Of a stretch of 64,000 nucleotides of DNA, positions 42,521-51,659 are shown in pieces. Position 1 is the first letter of the stretch. Each line of letters opens with the position of its first letter. The position numbers were made by a program, and so were the translations under genes. Below the pieces are notes generated by a model that saw nothing but the letters and a program-made list of their open reading frames with translations, was not told the origin of the DNA and ran no database searches. Origin of the DNA: Acidobacteriota bacterium (GTDB lineage Bacteria; Acidobacteriota; Thermoanaerobaculia; Gp7-AA8); assembly GCA_019244185.1 (NCBI GenBank), contig JAFATB010000025.1, positions 186,001-250,000 of the forward strand. The letters run 5' to 3'.

Positions 42521-43201
42521 TCAGGCCGCCTCGAACAGCGCACGCAGCGAGCGCTCGCCGTGCGGCGTGAAGGTCACGGCGCGGCTGTCGGGCTCGCGCC
42601 GCGCCCAGCGGAGCGCGAAGATGCGCGCGAGGATCGCCGCGCCGAGCGCGCCGCCGAGGTGCTGGCGGCGCTCGCTCCAGTCGAGGCAGGGGCGGCAGAG
42701 CGCGCGGCGCGAACGCGCGAGCCCGTCGACGTCGATGCCGAAGCGCGCGAAGAATGCCTCGCCGTCGCGCGAGACGCTGCACGCATCGCGGCCGTCGAGC
42801 AGCTTGCGCGCGCGCAGCGCGTCGAGCAACCACACGCCGCGCTCGCCGGCGAGATGGTCGTAGCAGACGCGCGCGGCGCGCAGCGCGGGATCGGCGGGAC
42901 CGGTGCGGCGGACGGGCGCGCCGCGCTTCGCCGCCAGTCCCATGAGTTCTTCGAGCAGCGACGCGACGTCGGCGTCGAAGAGGCGGAAGTAGCGATGGCG
43001 TCCCTGCTTCTCGATGGCGAGCACCTGCGCGCCCGCGAGCTTCGCGAGATGCGCGCTCGCGGTGGAAGGCGCGATGTTCGCGTCGAGCGCGAGCTCGGTC
43101 GCGGTCAACGCGGTGCCGCGCATGAGCGAGGTGAGCATCCGCGCGCGCGCCGGATCGCCGAGGAGCGCGGCGAGGGCCGCGAGATCAGGAGCGTCCGGCA
43201 T
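42521..43201 (-). CDS. ArsR-family winged-helix transcriptional regulator
   Basis: 226 residues. Residues 1-85 form an ArsR-type winged helix (LGDPARARMLTSLMRGTALT, APSTASAHLAKLAGAQVLAI, wing at KQGRHRYFRL). The C-terminal 130 residues carry several Cys and His (VCYDHLAGE, CRPCLDW) that might bind a metal or oxidant. It overlaps the upstream ACT-domain gene by 17 bases, and that in turn overlaps the OsmC gene. This operon order suggests a redox- or thiol-sensing regulator controlling the OsmC peroxidase. The inducer is unknown. Confidence 0.82.
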   Translation of the reverse strand: MPDAPDLAALAALLGDPARARMLTSLMRGTALTATELALDANIAPSTASAHLAKLAGAQVLAIEKQGRHRYFRLFDADVASLLEELMGLAAKRGAPVRRTGPADPALRAARVCYDHLAGERGVWLLDALRARKLLDGRDACSVSRDGEAFFARFGIDVDGLARSRRALCRPCLDWSERRQHLGGALGAAILARIFALRWARREPDSRAVTFTPHGERSLRALFEAA

Positions 43202-43589
43202 CGCGTGTCCAGCTCGCCGACACCTCGCGGCCGCGCGCGAGATCGTCGACGACGAGGATGAGGTTGTGCTCGTGATCGCTGTACTGCACGGCGATGTTGA
43301 CGCCCGCGTCGGCCATGCGCCGCGCGATCTTGCCGAGTTGGCCCGGCTCGTCCTGCCGCAGCTTCTGCACGACGACCTCGTGCTCGCCGGCGACGCGGAT
43401 GCCGGCCGCGTCGAGCGCCGCGCGCGCGGCAGCCGTGTCGCGGTCGTGAAAGAGAAAGTGCGCGACGCCGGCGCCGTTCGCGACGAAGACGCCGCCGCCT
43501 TCGATGCTCACGCCGGCGCGGCCGAGCGCCTCGCCCATCTCCGCGAGCGCGCCGGGACGATCGTCGAGCGCGATGGCGAGGTCCTTCAC
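43185..43589 (-). CDS. double ACT-domain protein
   Basis: 134 residues with two ACT modules: KDLAIALDDRPGALAEMGEA and EVVVQKLRQDEPGQLGKIAR, each a beta-alpha-beta-beta-alpha-beta ligand-binding unit of the kind that senses amino acids. The GTG at 43589 overlaps the OsmC stop (GTGA), and its own end overlaps the ArsR-type gene by 17 bases. There is no enzyme domain, so it should act as a small-molecule sensor or partner protein. Ligand and partner are unknown. Confidence 0.82.
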   Translation of the reverse strand: MKDLAIALDDRPGALAEMGEALGRAGVSIEGGGVFVANGAGVAHFLFHDRDTAAARAALDAAGIRVAGEHEVVVQKLRQDEPGQLGKIARRMADAGVNIAVQYSDHEHNLILVVDDLARGREVSASWTRDAGRS

Positions 43590-44062
43590 GCGCGCACCTC
43601 CGGCTCGTTGCGAATGGGCACGCTGCACGAGTTGGCGATGAAGCAGAGCTGGTGCGCACGCTCGTGCAGCGCGGTGGCACGCTCCACGTCGGCGCCCTTC
43701 GCGAGCACGACGCGTGGATGCAGCACGACTTCCTCGAACTTGCCGCCGCCGCCCGCGTCCGTCGTCATCGTGCCGGTAGCGGCGTCTTCGTACGAAACGA
43801 CGGCGATCCCTTGCCGCGCGCAGAGCGCGAGGTACGTCAGCATGTGACACGCGGAGATCGACGCGACGAAGAGGTCCTCGGGATTCAGCAGGTCCGCATC
43901 GCCGCGAAACGCGACGTCCGCGCTGCCGGCGAGCTCCGGCTTGCCGTCGACGAGCACGCGGTACTGCCGGCCGTACTCCGCGTACGTGGCCGTGCCGTTG
44001 CCCCGATTGCCGTCCCAGACGAGCCGCATGTGAAAGCGATGTGCGTGTGCGCCGCCTTGCAT
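43586..44062 (-). CDS. OsmC/Ohr-family peroxiredoxin-like protein
   Basis: 158 residues. NPEDLFVASISACHMLTYLA carries the first redox Cys and VLAKGADVERATALHERAHQ leads to the second in HQLCFIANSCSVPI. The two-Cys pair fits OsmC-type hydroperoxide reductases, which use thiols in the cytoplasm. The start is ATG at 44062; a GTG at 44068 is possible. It is the first gene of the OsmC-ACT-ArsR operon and the tRNA-Arg gene lies just upstream. Confidence 0.85.
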   Translation of the reverse strand: MQGGAHAHRFHMRLVWDGNRGNGTATYAEYGRQYRVLVDGKPELAGSADVAFRGDADLLNPEDLFVASISACHMLTYLALCARQGIAVVSYEDAATGTMTTDAGGGGKFEEVVLHPRVVLAKGADVERATALHERAHQLCFIANSCSVPIRNEPEVRA

Positions 44063-44125
44063 GTGCACATCCTACGGCGCGCCGCGCGGCGACGCTTCGG
44101 TGCGGGACGAAATGTGGGAGAGGGT

Positions 44126-44202
<77 letters not shown>

Positions 44203-44259
44203 GAGACGCGGCGCGATTATATGCGGAGTCGGCGCGTTCTTCGCGCGCGCGGGACGCGC

Positions 44260-44814
44260 TCAGCCCGCGGTCGCGGACCGCGACGGCGCTTCGCGATGGC
44301 GCTCGATGGCCATCGCGGCGGTGTGCGTGATCATGTCGGTGAGCTCGCGGTCGGCGGGGCTCGGGTCGCGCACGAAGCGGTAGTAGTTGGCGAACGTGCC
44401 GAGGACCTTGCCGTCGGAGCCGTGGATCGGCGTCGACCAGCACGCGCGCAGACCGTACTGCAGCGCGAGGTTTTTGAAGTTGGCCCAAAGCGGATTGTTG
44501 GCGATGTCGAACACGGCCACGATCGTGTTGTGGTACGCGGCGGTGCCGCACGAGCCGACCGCGGGGCCGATCTCGATGCCGTCGATGGCGGCGTTGTACG
44601 CCTCGGGCAGCGACGGTCCGGCGCCGTGCAGCAGGTGGCGTCCCGACTCGTCGAGGATGAGGATCGAGGCGAGCATGCCGGAGTGAGCGATGTTCTCGAC
44701 GGTGCGCACGAGCTCGTCGAGCGTCTCGTGCAGCGGCGCGCCCGAGTCGATCATCTCCGTGATGCGCTCGCGCGCCCGCGCCATGTCCTGACGATCATCG
44801 GCAGACAGAGTCAT
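44260..44814 (-). CDS. GAF-domain protein
   Basis: 184 residues, one GAF domain (about 20-165): HETLDELVRTVENIAHSGML, SILILDESGRHLLHGAGPSL, IGPAVGSCGTAAYHNTIVAV and ACWSTPIHGSDGKVLGTFAN. The SCGTA motif with a single Cys is common in cyanobacteria-like and free methionine-R-sulfoxide-type GAFs, but the paired cysteines of fRMsr are not all here. No output domain follows. It might sense a small ligand and act through a partner. The gene is followed by tRNA-Arg on the same strand. Confidence 0.82.
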   Translation of the reverse strand: MTLSADDRQDMARARERITEMIDSGAPLHETLDELVRTVENIAHSGMLASILILDESGRHLLHGAGPSLPEAYNAAIDGIEIGPAVGSCGTAAYHNTIVAVFDIANNPLWANFKNLALQYGLRACWSTPIHGSDGKVLGTFANYYRFVRDPSPADRELTDMITHTAAMAIERHREAPSRSATAG

Positions 44815-44854
44815 TGCGAGCAGCCTCTGCAGAAATCATACCGGCTTCAGCGGC

Positions 44855-46411
44855 CTACTGCGAGGCGCGGAAGAGGACGATCAGCACGCCGAGGCCGATG
44901 AGGATGAGGATGGCCGGTAGGACGATCGAGCGTCCGCGCGACGGTGCCGGCGCGGCCGGCATCGACGCGGTGTCGGACGTCGCGGACGGGGCGGCGGTAA
45001 CGGACGTGTCAGTCGTGGAAGTAGACGAGGTTGTGAAGCTGGTGTCGGTGCTCGCGGTGTCGCTCGGCGCGGTCGTCGCCGAGGTTGACGATGAAGTTGA
45101 CGCTGTTGACGTCGATGACGACGGCTCGGTGGCGGACGGTGACGTGATCGGCGACGGCGTGGTCGCTGCCGTGCTCGCTGCCGTGCTCGACGGGGCGGGC
45201 GGCGGAGTGTTCGGCCGCGACGACGCGGGCGCGGGCGACGGCGCGTGTGTCGTCGTCAAGGGCGGCGCCGCGGGTGCGTGCGTTGCGGTTGCAGGCGGCG
45301 TGACGGGCGCGGGACGCGAAGGCGTGCTCGTGCTGCGCGTCGTGGACGGACGCGTGGCGTCGGCGATCTGCGTCGGTGTCGTGCGCGGCGCTGTGGTCGT
45401 ATGTGACGGCGTCGTCGTACGCGAGGTGCTCGCGGGCGGCGTGAATGTCGTCGTCGTCGTGCTGCGCGTCGGCGACGAACGCGTTGTGTCGGCGACCCGC
45501 GATGGCGTCTTGCGCGGCGCTGCCGAGCGGGACGACGTCGGCGTGCGCGAAGTGCTCGTCGACGGCGCGGGTGTCGTCGTCGTGCCGCGCGAGCTGCGCG
45601 TCGCCGAGGAACGCGTCGCATCAGCCACATGCGTCGACGGCTTGCGCGTCGTCGACGAGCTCGCGTGCGTCGTCGTCTCCGCGCTGCGCGTCGACGACGG
45701 CTTGTGGCTCGTGCCGCGCGGATGCACGGGCGGCAGCGGGACGTACGGCTCGTCGACCACCGTGGTGTGACGCGTGGCCGTGCGCGGCGGCGCGGGCACG
45801 TGGATGCCGAGGCGCGGGAGGCGCGAGGCGGCGAGCGCGGCGAGGAACTGGCGCGTCTCGCGCGCGGGATAGAAACGGCGGCCGGTCTGGTCGGTCAGCA
45901 CGTCGTCCGCGATCGCGTCGCGGTAGCCGGGATACGCGCTCGCGACCGCGTACGCGCCGGAGCTCTCGTCGAAGAACGGCCCTTCGAACTGCGTGGTCCA
46001 GACGCGGGCGATGTCGTCGTAGACGTGCAGCACGTCCTGCGCGGCGGTGCGGTCGCCGCCGGGGGGATAGGCGTCGACGATCTCTTTCGCGCGCTCGAGG
46101 TGCGCCTCGAACGCGGGACGGTCGTCGCTGGTGATGGCACGCTGCGCGAGCTCGAGCTCGGAGCGCAGCTCGTTGCGCGGCGGCGCGACCGGCGGCATCG
46201 CGGGGATCTCCGGCACCGCCTCGAGCTCGGCGAGATCGACGCGCGGCTGCGGCGCGGTGGTGAGTCCCTCTTCGCATTCCGCCGGCGCGGCGCCGCTCGG
46301 CTTCGGATTGCGCACGACCAATGGATTGAGCGGCGCCGATGCGCCGATCAGCGTCATCGCGCCGAGGATCACCAGCAGAAGCAGTCCGACCCCGCGGCCG
46401 CGATGCATCAC
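44855..46411 (-). CDS. mucin-like Ser/Thr/Pro-rich cell-surface protein
   Basis: 518 residues. A signal/anchor helix (VGLLLLVILGAMTLIGASAP) is followed by a folded domain of about 60-190 (ELELAQRAITSDDRPAFEAH; VYDDIARVWTTQFEGPFFDE). About 260 residues made almost only of Thr, Ser, Pro and Ala come next, with a degenerate repeat of VADATRSS or IADATRPS types. A C-terminal membrane helix (SIVLPAILILIGLGVLIVLF) ends the protein. The low-complexity region is predicted to be extended and could carry O-linked sugars. It resembles bacterial stalk-like surface proteins but belongs to no family I can name. Confidence 0.75.
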   Translation of the reverse strand: MMHRGRGVGLLLLVILGAMTLIGASAPLNPLVVRNPKPSGAAPAECEEGLTTAPQPRVDLAELEAVPEIPAMPPVAPPRNELRSELELAQRAITSDDRPAFEAHLERAKEIVDAYPPGGDRTAAQDVLHVYDDIARVWTTQFEGPFFDESSGAYAVASAYPGYRDAIADDVLTDQTGRRFYPARETRQFLAALAASRLPRLGIHVPAPPRTATRHTTVVDEPYVPLPPVHPRGTSHKPSSTRSAETTTHASSSTTRKPSTHVADATRSSATRSSRGTTTTPAPSTSTSRTPTSSRSAAPRKTPSRVADTTRSSPTRSTTTTTFTPPASTSRTTTPSHTTTAPRTTPTQIADATRPSTTRSTSTPSRPAPVTPPATATHAPAAPPLTTTHAPSPAPASSRPNTPPPAPSSTAASTAATTPSPITSPSATEPSSSTSTASTSSSTSATTAPSDTASTDTSFTTSSTSTTDTSVTAAPSATSDTASMPAAPAPSRGRSIVLPAILILIGLGVLIVLFRASQ

Positions 46412-46449
46412 GTCATCACCTCTTCAAAAATCGCCACGTCGCGGTGCCG

Positions 46450-49400
46450 TCACATCGCCGCCTGAACTTCCTGCGGCAGATGTTTCTTGAACAACCGGAT
46501 CAGGTCGTCGACCGCGAGCGGCTTCGCGACGTAGTCGTCGACCTTGAAGTAGTCGAGCGCCTCGTTGCGATACTTCCGGTCCGTGTACAGCCCCGTCATG
46601 ATGATCGCCTTCGAGCGCGAGGTCGACGGATCCTCTTTCAGCAGACGGCACATCTCGCGGCCGTCGAGCTTCGGCATGAACGCGTCGGAGAGAATGAGAT
46701 CCGGACCGTACTCGCGCGCGAGCGAGAGCCCTTCCTGGCCGTTCGCACCGACGACGAAGCCGTAGCCCATCGTCGTCACGACGGTGCGCACGATGAGCTG
46801 CACGTTCTCGTCGTCCTCGACGAGCAGGATGAGCGGGCGCTTCACCTCGTCCGGCGACGGATTGATGCGCGCGCCGAGGGAACGCTTCGAGCCGATCATC
46901 TTCCGCTCGAAGAGCGACGGCGGCGCGTCCATCCAGAAGCGCTCCTTGTACGACGCGGGCGCCTTGCAGAAGCAGTTGCCGCAGTGCGTGCAGAGCAGCG
47001 TGTTGTCGCGGCCGACGCAACTGCACCATTCCGCGCGCGTGGCGTCGAACGACTGCTGGCAGGTGACGCACGTGACCTCGTAGCCGTCGTGCGCGCGCAC
47101 CACGAGGCGCGGCTGCGACGGCTCGGCCAGCACGTCCGCGAGCGGCACGTCGTCCGCGTGCGACTCGTCGTGGCGCTCGTCGTTCGACACGTCCTGGCGA
47201 TGCAGCTCGTGCAGGTCTTCCTGCACCGGCAGTCCGGCCACGCCTTCGAGATGGCGCTGCAAGAGGTTGATGAGATCCGTGATCGCCACCGGCTTGGCGA
47301 TGTAGTCGTCGACGTGGAAGCGCTTGACCGCCTCGCTGCGGTACTTCGTGTCGGTGTAGAGGCCGGTCATCACGACCATCTTGCATTCGGCGCCGAGCGG
47401 CTCTTCCTTCAGCATGCGGCACATCTCGCGGCCGTCGAGCTTCGGCATGAACGCGTCGGAGAGAATGAGATTCGGGCGATAGAGGCGCGCGATGTTGAGG
47501 CCGTCCTGGCCGTTCGTCGCGTAGATGAAGCCGTATCCGAGGTTCGAGCAGACGCGCTGCACGATCGCCTGGATCTCCTCGTCGTCTTCGACGCACAGCA
47601 CCAGCGGACGCGTCACGTCTTCGGGCTGCGCGTTGTCGGGCAGATGTCCCTGCCGCCGCACCTCGGCGCTCTTGCGCTCGAAGAGTCGCGGCGGCGCCTG
47701 CACCCAGAACTTCTCTTTGTATGAGGGAGGCGCCTTGCAGAAGCACGCCAGGCAGTTCGTGCAGACGAGCGTGCGCTCCTTCGTGAGGCAGCTGCACCAG
47801 TCGGCGTCGATAGCGTTGAAGAGCGCGCGGCAGGAGAAGCACGCGACGTCGTATTCGTCGTTCGACGCGTTCGCCGCGCTGGCAGCGCTGATGGGCTCGA
47901 CTTCTTCCGGCTCGTGCTCGCCGACCGGCGCGGGACGCACGATGCCCATCGGCGCCGCGGGCGCGTGCGGCGCCTGCGGCATGCGCTGCGGCGGCGCTGC
48001 GGGAGCCTTCGTCACGCGCGGCAGCATCTGCGTCGCCACCAGCTCTTCCGGTTTCTCGCGCGCCTGCTGCGCGAGGCGCATCAGCTCGTCGACGTCGTAC
48101 GGGCGGACGATGAACGCCGCGTAGCGGACGCTCTGCGGCAGCAACCCGGACGAGCGGCCGGTGACGAGGATCGGCAGGTTCGGCGCCTTCTCCGCGATCG
48201 TGCGATAGATCGTCTCGAATTCCGGGTGCTCGGCGTCGAGACAGATCGCGTCGGGGCGGAAGCGGAACAGCTCATCGACGGCGTCGACCCAGCGCTCGAC
48301 GACTTCGACTTCCACGCCGCGCAGGCGCAGCTTCGGCACCGCGGTGTCGGCGGTGGCGCGGCGGCGCTCGAGCATGAGCAGGCGCGGCTTGCGCGCGTTG
48401 TGCGCCTTGCGGCGCGCGGACGGCGCCGGCGACGAGAGGTTCGTGCGGCGCGGCGGCTGATTGCCGGAGATCTTGCGGTTGTTGAGGTTGACGCCGGAGC
48501 GCTCCTCACCGCGGAAGAGGTCCGCGATCGCGCCGATCCACGACGTGCGTTGCGCGGTGCGCGAGTCGCTCGCCGGGCGCGGTGCGGCCGGCATCTGCAT
48601 CGCGGACGCGGCGGCGCCGGGCGTCTGCTCGTCGCGATTGCGGCGCGCTTCCTCTTCGACTTCGCGGCGCATCTGTTCGACGCGCGCTTCCGCCTCGCGG
48701 GCGATGGCCTCGCGCTCGGCGGCGACTTCTTCTTCGAGCTTCGCCCGCAACGCGAGGCGTTCGGCTTCGAGTCGTGCTTCGAGCTCGCTGGCGAGCCGCG
48801 CCTCGAGCTCGCGGCCGGCCGCTTCCCGCTCCGCGCGCTGCGCCTCGACGGTCAGGTGTTCCGCGGCGAGACGCTCTTCGAGCTCGCGCTCGCGGGCGAC
48901 GCGTTCGGCGAGCTCGCGTTCGAGGCGTTCGCGTTCGACAAGCGCGACGCGCTGGGCTTCCTCGGCGGCGAGACGCGCTTCGAGCGCGGCCTGCTCGGCG
49001 TCCTGCGCCGCGCGTTCCGCTTCGAGGCGCTCCCGCTCGATCCGTTCGAGCTCCGCGACGCCGGCGTGCTCGCCGGTACGCTGCGCGAACTCGCGCTCGA
49101 AACGTTCGGCCAGCTCGCGTTCGCGCTCCGCGAGCTCGCGTTGGGCGCGCTCGCGTTCTTCCCGCGCCGCGGTCTCGCGTGCGACGCGCTCGCGTTCTTC
49201 CGCTTCACGCGCGACGCGCTCCGCGACTTCGCGCTCCATGCGCGCGGCCAGCTCGCGTTCGCGTTCAGCCAGCTCCCGTTCGGCGCGTTCGCGCTCTTCC
49301 CGCGCCGCGGTTTCGCGTGCGACTCGCTCGCGTTCTTCCGCCTCACGTGCGACTCGCTCCGCGACTTCGCGTTCCATGCGCGCGGCGAGCTCGCGTTCGC

Positions 49401-50196
49401 GTTCAGCCAGCTCCCGCTCGACGCGTTCGCGCTCTTCACGCGCGGCCGCTTCGCGAGCGACGCGCTCACGTTCTTCCGCTTCGCGTGCGACGCGTTCGGC
49501 AACTTCGCGCTCCATGCGCGCCGCCAGCTCGCGTTCGCGTTCGGCGAGTTCCCGCTCGGCGCGTTCGCGCTCTTCGCGCGCGGCCACTTCTCGCGCCGTA
49601 CGCTCGCGTTCTTCCGCCGCGAGCCGCTCGCGCAGCGCGCGTTCCTGCGCGGTCCGCTCGGCGAGCTCGCGTTCGAGGCGCTCGCGTTCGACGCGGGCGG
49701 TCTGTTCGGCCTGCGCCGCGCGTTGCTCGGCTTCGCGGCGCGCGGCGTCGGCCTCGCGGCGCAGACGCTCGAGCTCCGCGGCGGTCGAGGCGTCGCGCGT
49801 ACTTTCCTTTTCCTCCGCGAGCGGCAGCACGCCGAGCGGTCCCTGCCGCGCGTCGAGCTGCGGACGCATCGGAGCGCGCGAGCTCATCGCCGCACGCGGC
49901 GCCGTCAGCAGCGTCACGATGCCGCCCGCCAGCGCGCCGGCGACGGTCAGCATCGCCAGATAGACGGCGGAACGGACATCCGGAAACACGAACACCCAGG
50001 CGGCGATGGAAGCGAGGAGGGCCGTCAGGCCGCCCTGCCACCCTCCCTTCCAGGCGGAAAGGGCGATGGCCGCCACGAACACCACGAGCAGCAGGGGTGC
50101 GGATGCCGGCACGAGCAGGCCGGCACCGGTCGCCACGATCACGAGATCGAGCGCAATGCCATATCGGAGGATACGCCGGCGGGTGGCCTCGGTCAT
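46450..50196 (-). CDS. giant coiled-coil protein with two Cys-cluster/receiver modules
   Basis: 1248 residues. Four membrane helices (about 13-97) are followed by a very long charged coiled coil (about 135-520) that contains 46-residue tandem repeats. A degenerate receiver-like domain lies at about 604-718. Then come two copies of a module: an eight-Cys cluster (C-x2-C-x11-C-x-C-x8-C-x2-C-x2-C-x-C at 786-820 and 1043-1077, both followed by KAPxSYKExFW) plus a receiver domain (864-985 and 1120-1245) with phospho-Asp 914 and 1171 and Lys 968 and 1225. The clusters probably bind zinc. I know no protein with this layout. It is followed (upstream on the strand) by a secreted coiled-coil protein. 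Confidence 0.85.
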   Translation of the reverse strand: MTEATRRRILRYGIALDLVIVATGAGLLVPASAPLLLVVFVAAIALSAWKGGWQGGLTALLASIAAWVFVFPDVRSAVYLAMLTVAGALAGGIVTLLTAPRAAMSSRAPMRPQLDARQGPLGVLPLAEEKESTRDASTAAELERLRREADAARREAEQRAAQAEQTARVERERLERELAERTAQERALRERLAAEERERTAREVAAREERERAERELAERERELAARMEREVAERVAREAEERERVAREAAAREERERVERELAERERELAARMEREVAERVAREAEERERVARETAAREERERAERELAERERELAARMEREVAERVAREAEERERVARETAAREERERAQRELAERERELAERFEREFAQRTGEHAGVAELERIERERLEAERAAQDAEQAALEARLAAEEAQRVALVERERLERELAERVARERELEERLAAEHLTVEAQRAEREAAGRELEARLASELEARLEAERLALRAKLEEEVAAEREAIAREAEARVEQMRREVEEEARRNRDEQTPGAAASAMQMPAAPRPASDSRTAQRTSWIGAIADLFRGEERSGVNLNNRKISGNQPPRRTNLSSPAPSARRKAHNARKPRLLMLERRRATADTAVPKLRLRGVEVEVVERWVDAVDELFRFRPDAICLDAEHPEFETIYRTIAEKAPNLPILVTGRSSGLLPQSVRYAAFIVRPYDVDELMRLAQQAREKPEELVATQMLPRVTKAPAAPPQRMPQAPHAPAAPMGIVRPAPVGEHEPEEVEPISAASAANASNDEYDVACFSCRALFNAIDADWCSCLTKERTLVCTNCLACFCKAPPSYKEKFWVQAPPRLFERKSAEVRRQGHLPDNAQPEDVTRPLVLCVEDDEEIQAIVQRVCSNLGYGFIYATNGQDGLNIARLYRPNLILSDAFMPKLDGREMCRMLKEEPLGAECKMVVMTGLYTDTKYRSEAVKRFHVDDYIAKPVAITDLINLLQRHLEGVAGLPVQEDLHELHRQDVSNDERHDESHADDVPLADVLAEPSQPRLVVRAHDGYEVTCVTCQQSFDATRAEWCSCVGRDNTLLCTHCGNCFCKAPASYKERFWMDAPPSLFERKMIGSKRSLGARINPSPDEVKRPLILLVEDDENVQLIVRTVVTTMGYGFVVGANGQEGLSLAREYGPDLILSDAFMPKLDGREMCRLLKEDPSTSRSKAIIMTGLYTDRKYRNEALDYFKVDDYVAKPLAVDDLIRLFKKHLPQEVQAAM
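49102..49599 (-). repeat. 138-bp tandem repeats encoding a 46-residue coiled-coil unit
   Basis: Within the giant protein gene, about 3.6 copies of a 138-base unit encode MEREVAERVAREAEERERVA followed by RE(A/T)AAREERER and ELAERERELAAR. Copies start at residues 228, 274 and 320, with a partial copy before. They are nearly identical in protein sequence, so recent expansion or gene conversion is likely. Confidence 0.8.
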
Positions 50197-50208
50197 GGGT
50201 CTCCGGGA

Positions 50209-51636
50209 TTACTTGGACGCTTGCTGCGCGACCGTCTGTTCGATCTTCGCGCGATAGCGCGCGACGTCGTCGGTGATCTGGATGAACGGCAAGGCGCAGT
50301 TCAGCTCCTTCTGCGCCGCCTCGTAGCTACCTGTCTCGTACAGCGACACCGCATTGTAGTAGCGAAGGTCTTCCTCCCCTTTCGCGAACGGCGCGAGGCG
50401 CTGGAACGCCTGCACCGCCAGCGGGAACGCGCCGGTCTGATAGAGCCCGACCGCCGCCTCGCCGAGGACGTCGCGCGGAATGCCCGCGGAATTCGCGAGG
50501 CGCGTGTAGAGCGTGTTCGCCGCGTCGACGTTCCCGTTCGTCGCGAACGCCTCGGCCTGACGCAGGCTGGCGAGATATCCGCGCCGCGCCTCCGCGTCCG
50601 CATCGGCGACGCGCTGCGCCGCTTCCTTCGCCGCCGCCTCGCGCTCGGTCGCGATCTTCGCCTCCGTCTGCTGCTGGATCTCGGCGATGCGTGCGTCGGC
50701 CTTGCGCTGCGCCTCCGCTTCCGCCGCGGCGATGGCCTGTTCCTGTTCGTGGCGCGCCGCCGCGAGACGCGCGTCGGCCTGCTGCTGCGCCTCGGCGATC
50801 TTGCGCTGCGCCTCGGCCTGCGCCGCCGACACGCGCTGATTCGCGTCCGTCTCCGCCGCGCTCACGCGCTGCTGCGCCTCGCTCTGCGTGGCGGACAGCT
50901 TCTGCGCCGTCTCGCTCTGGATCGCGCTGACCTGCTGCTGCGTGTTGCTCTGCATCTCCGCGATGCGCTGCTCCGCGTCGCGCTCGACGGCGGCGACGCG
51001 CTCGGCCGCGGCCTTGTTCGCGGCGTCGCGTTCCGCGGCGATGCGCGCGTCCGCCTCGCGCTGGATGCGCGCGCGCTCGCGGGCCACGATCTCATCGATG
51101 ATGGCCTGGCGGTCGGCGCGCTCTTCCGCGAGCGTCTTCTTGACCGTCACCTTCTCGGACGGGGCATTCGCGCTCGCCAGCTGCGGCGCGTTCGCGGGGA
51201 GGTTCGCCGTCGGCACGAGCGAGCGCGCGAGGCGATCGAACTCGCTGCCGGTCGTCGGGTCGAGCGGCAGCGTCGCGTACGTCGGCGTGATGCGCTCGGC
51301 CGCCATGAGCCGCACGACCGTCTCGCGCGCATCAGCGGCGCGCCCGAGGTGCGATTGGGAGAGCGCGAGGAAGACGAGCGAGCGCTCGAACGACTGCAGC
51401 TCGGCGAAGCGGCCGGTGTTGACGTACGCCTGCATCTGATCGGGAGAGAGGAAGCCCTGCGCGGCGGCCTGCAGGTCGACGATTGCCGCGGCGTAGTCAC
51501 CCGCGCGATACGACGTCAGGCCGCGGTCGAGCAGTTGATCGGGAGAGATCGCGGCCGCCGGAGCCGCGGCGGCGAACACGGAGGCCGACACCACGGCAAG
51601 CAACGCCGCAACACGCAATAAGGCAGACGTTCGCAC
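50209..51636 (-). CDS. secreted coiled-coil/TPR protein
   Basis: 475 residues from the GTG at 51636, chosen because GGAGG stands seven bases upstream and the signal peptide follows at once (RTSALLRVAALLAVVSASVF). A first helical domain (35-170, TPR-like) precedes a coiled coil of about 180 residues rich in Ala/Gln/Glu (QQVSAAETDANQRVSAAQAE). A second TPR-like domain ends it (GLYQTGAFPLAVQAFQRLAP, YYNAVSLYETGSYEAAQKEL). It lies next to the membrane-anchored giant protein gene on the same strand, so the two coiled-coil proteins may span the envelope together. Function is unknown. Confidence 0.78.
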   Translation of the reverse strand: MRTSALLRVAALLAVVSASVFAAAAPAAAISPDQLLDRGLTSYRAGDYAAAIVDLQAAAQGFLSPDQMQAYVNTGRFAELQSFERSLVFLALSQSHLGRAADARETVVRLMAAERITPTYATLPLDPTTGSEFDRLARSLVPTANLPANAPQLASANAPSEKVTVKKTLAEERADRQAIIDEIVARERARIQREADARIAAERDAANKAAAERVAAVERDAEQRIAEMQSNTQQQVSAIQSETAQKLSATQSEAQQRVSAAETDANQRVSAAQAEAQRKIAEAQQQADARLAAARHEQEQAIAAAEAEAQRKADARIAEIQQQTEAKIATEREAAAKEAAQRVADADAEARRGYLASLRQAEAFATNGNVDAANTLYTRLANSAGIPRDVLGEAAVGLYQTGAFPLAVQAFQRLAPFAKGEEDLRYYNAVSLYETGSYEAAQKELNCALPFIQITDDVARYRAKIEQTVAQQASK

Positions 51637-51659
51637 GAGGTACCCTCCCGAAACTCGAA

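Noticed and set aside
47914..51621. 1235-codon plus-strand open frame with apparent repeats
   Set aside because: It mirrors the coiled-coil repeats of the giant minus-strand gene; the repeats are reflections of that gene and the ribosome binding site and domain evidence favour the minus strand.
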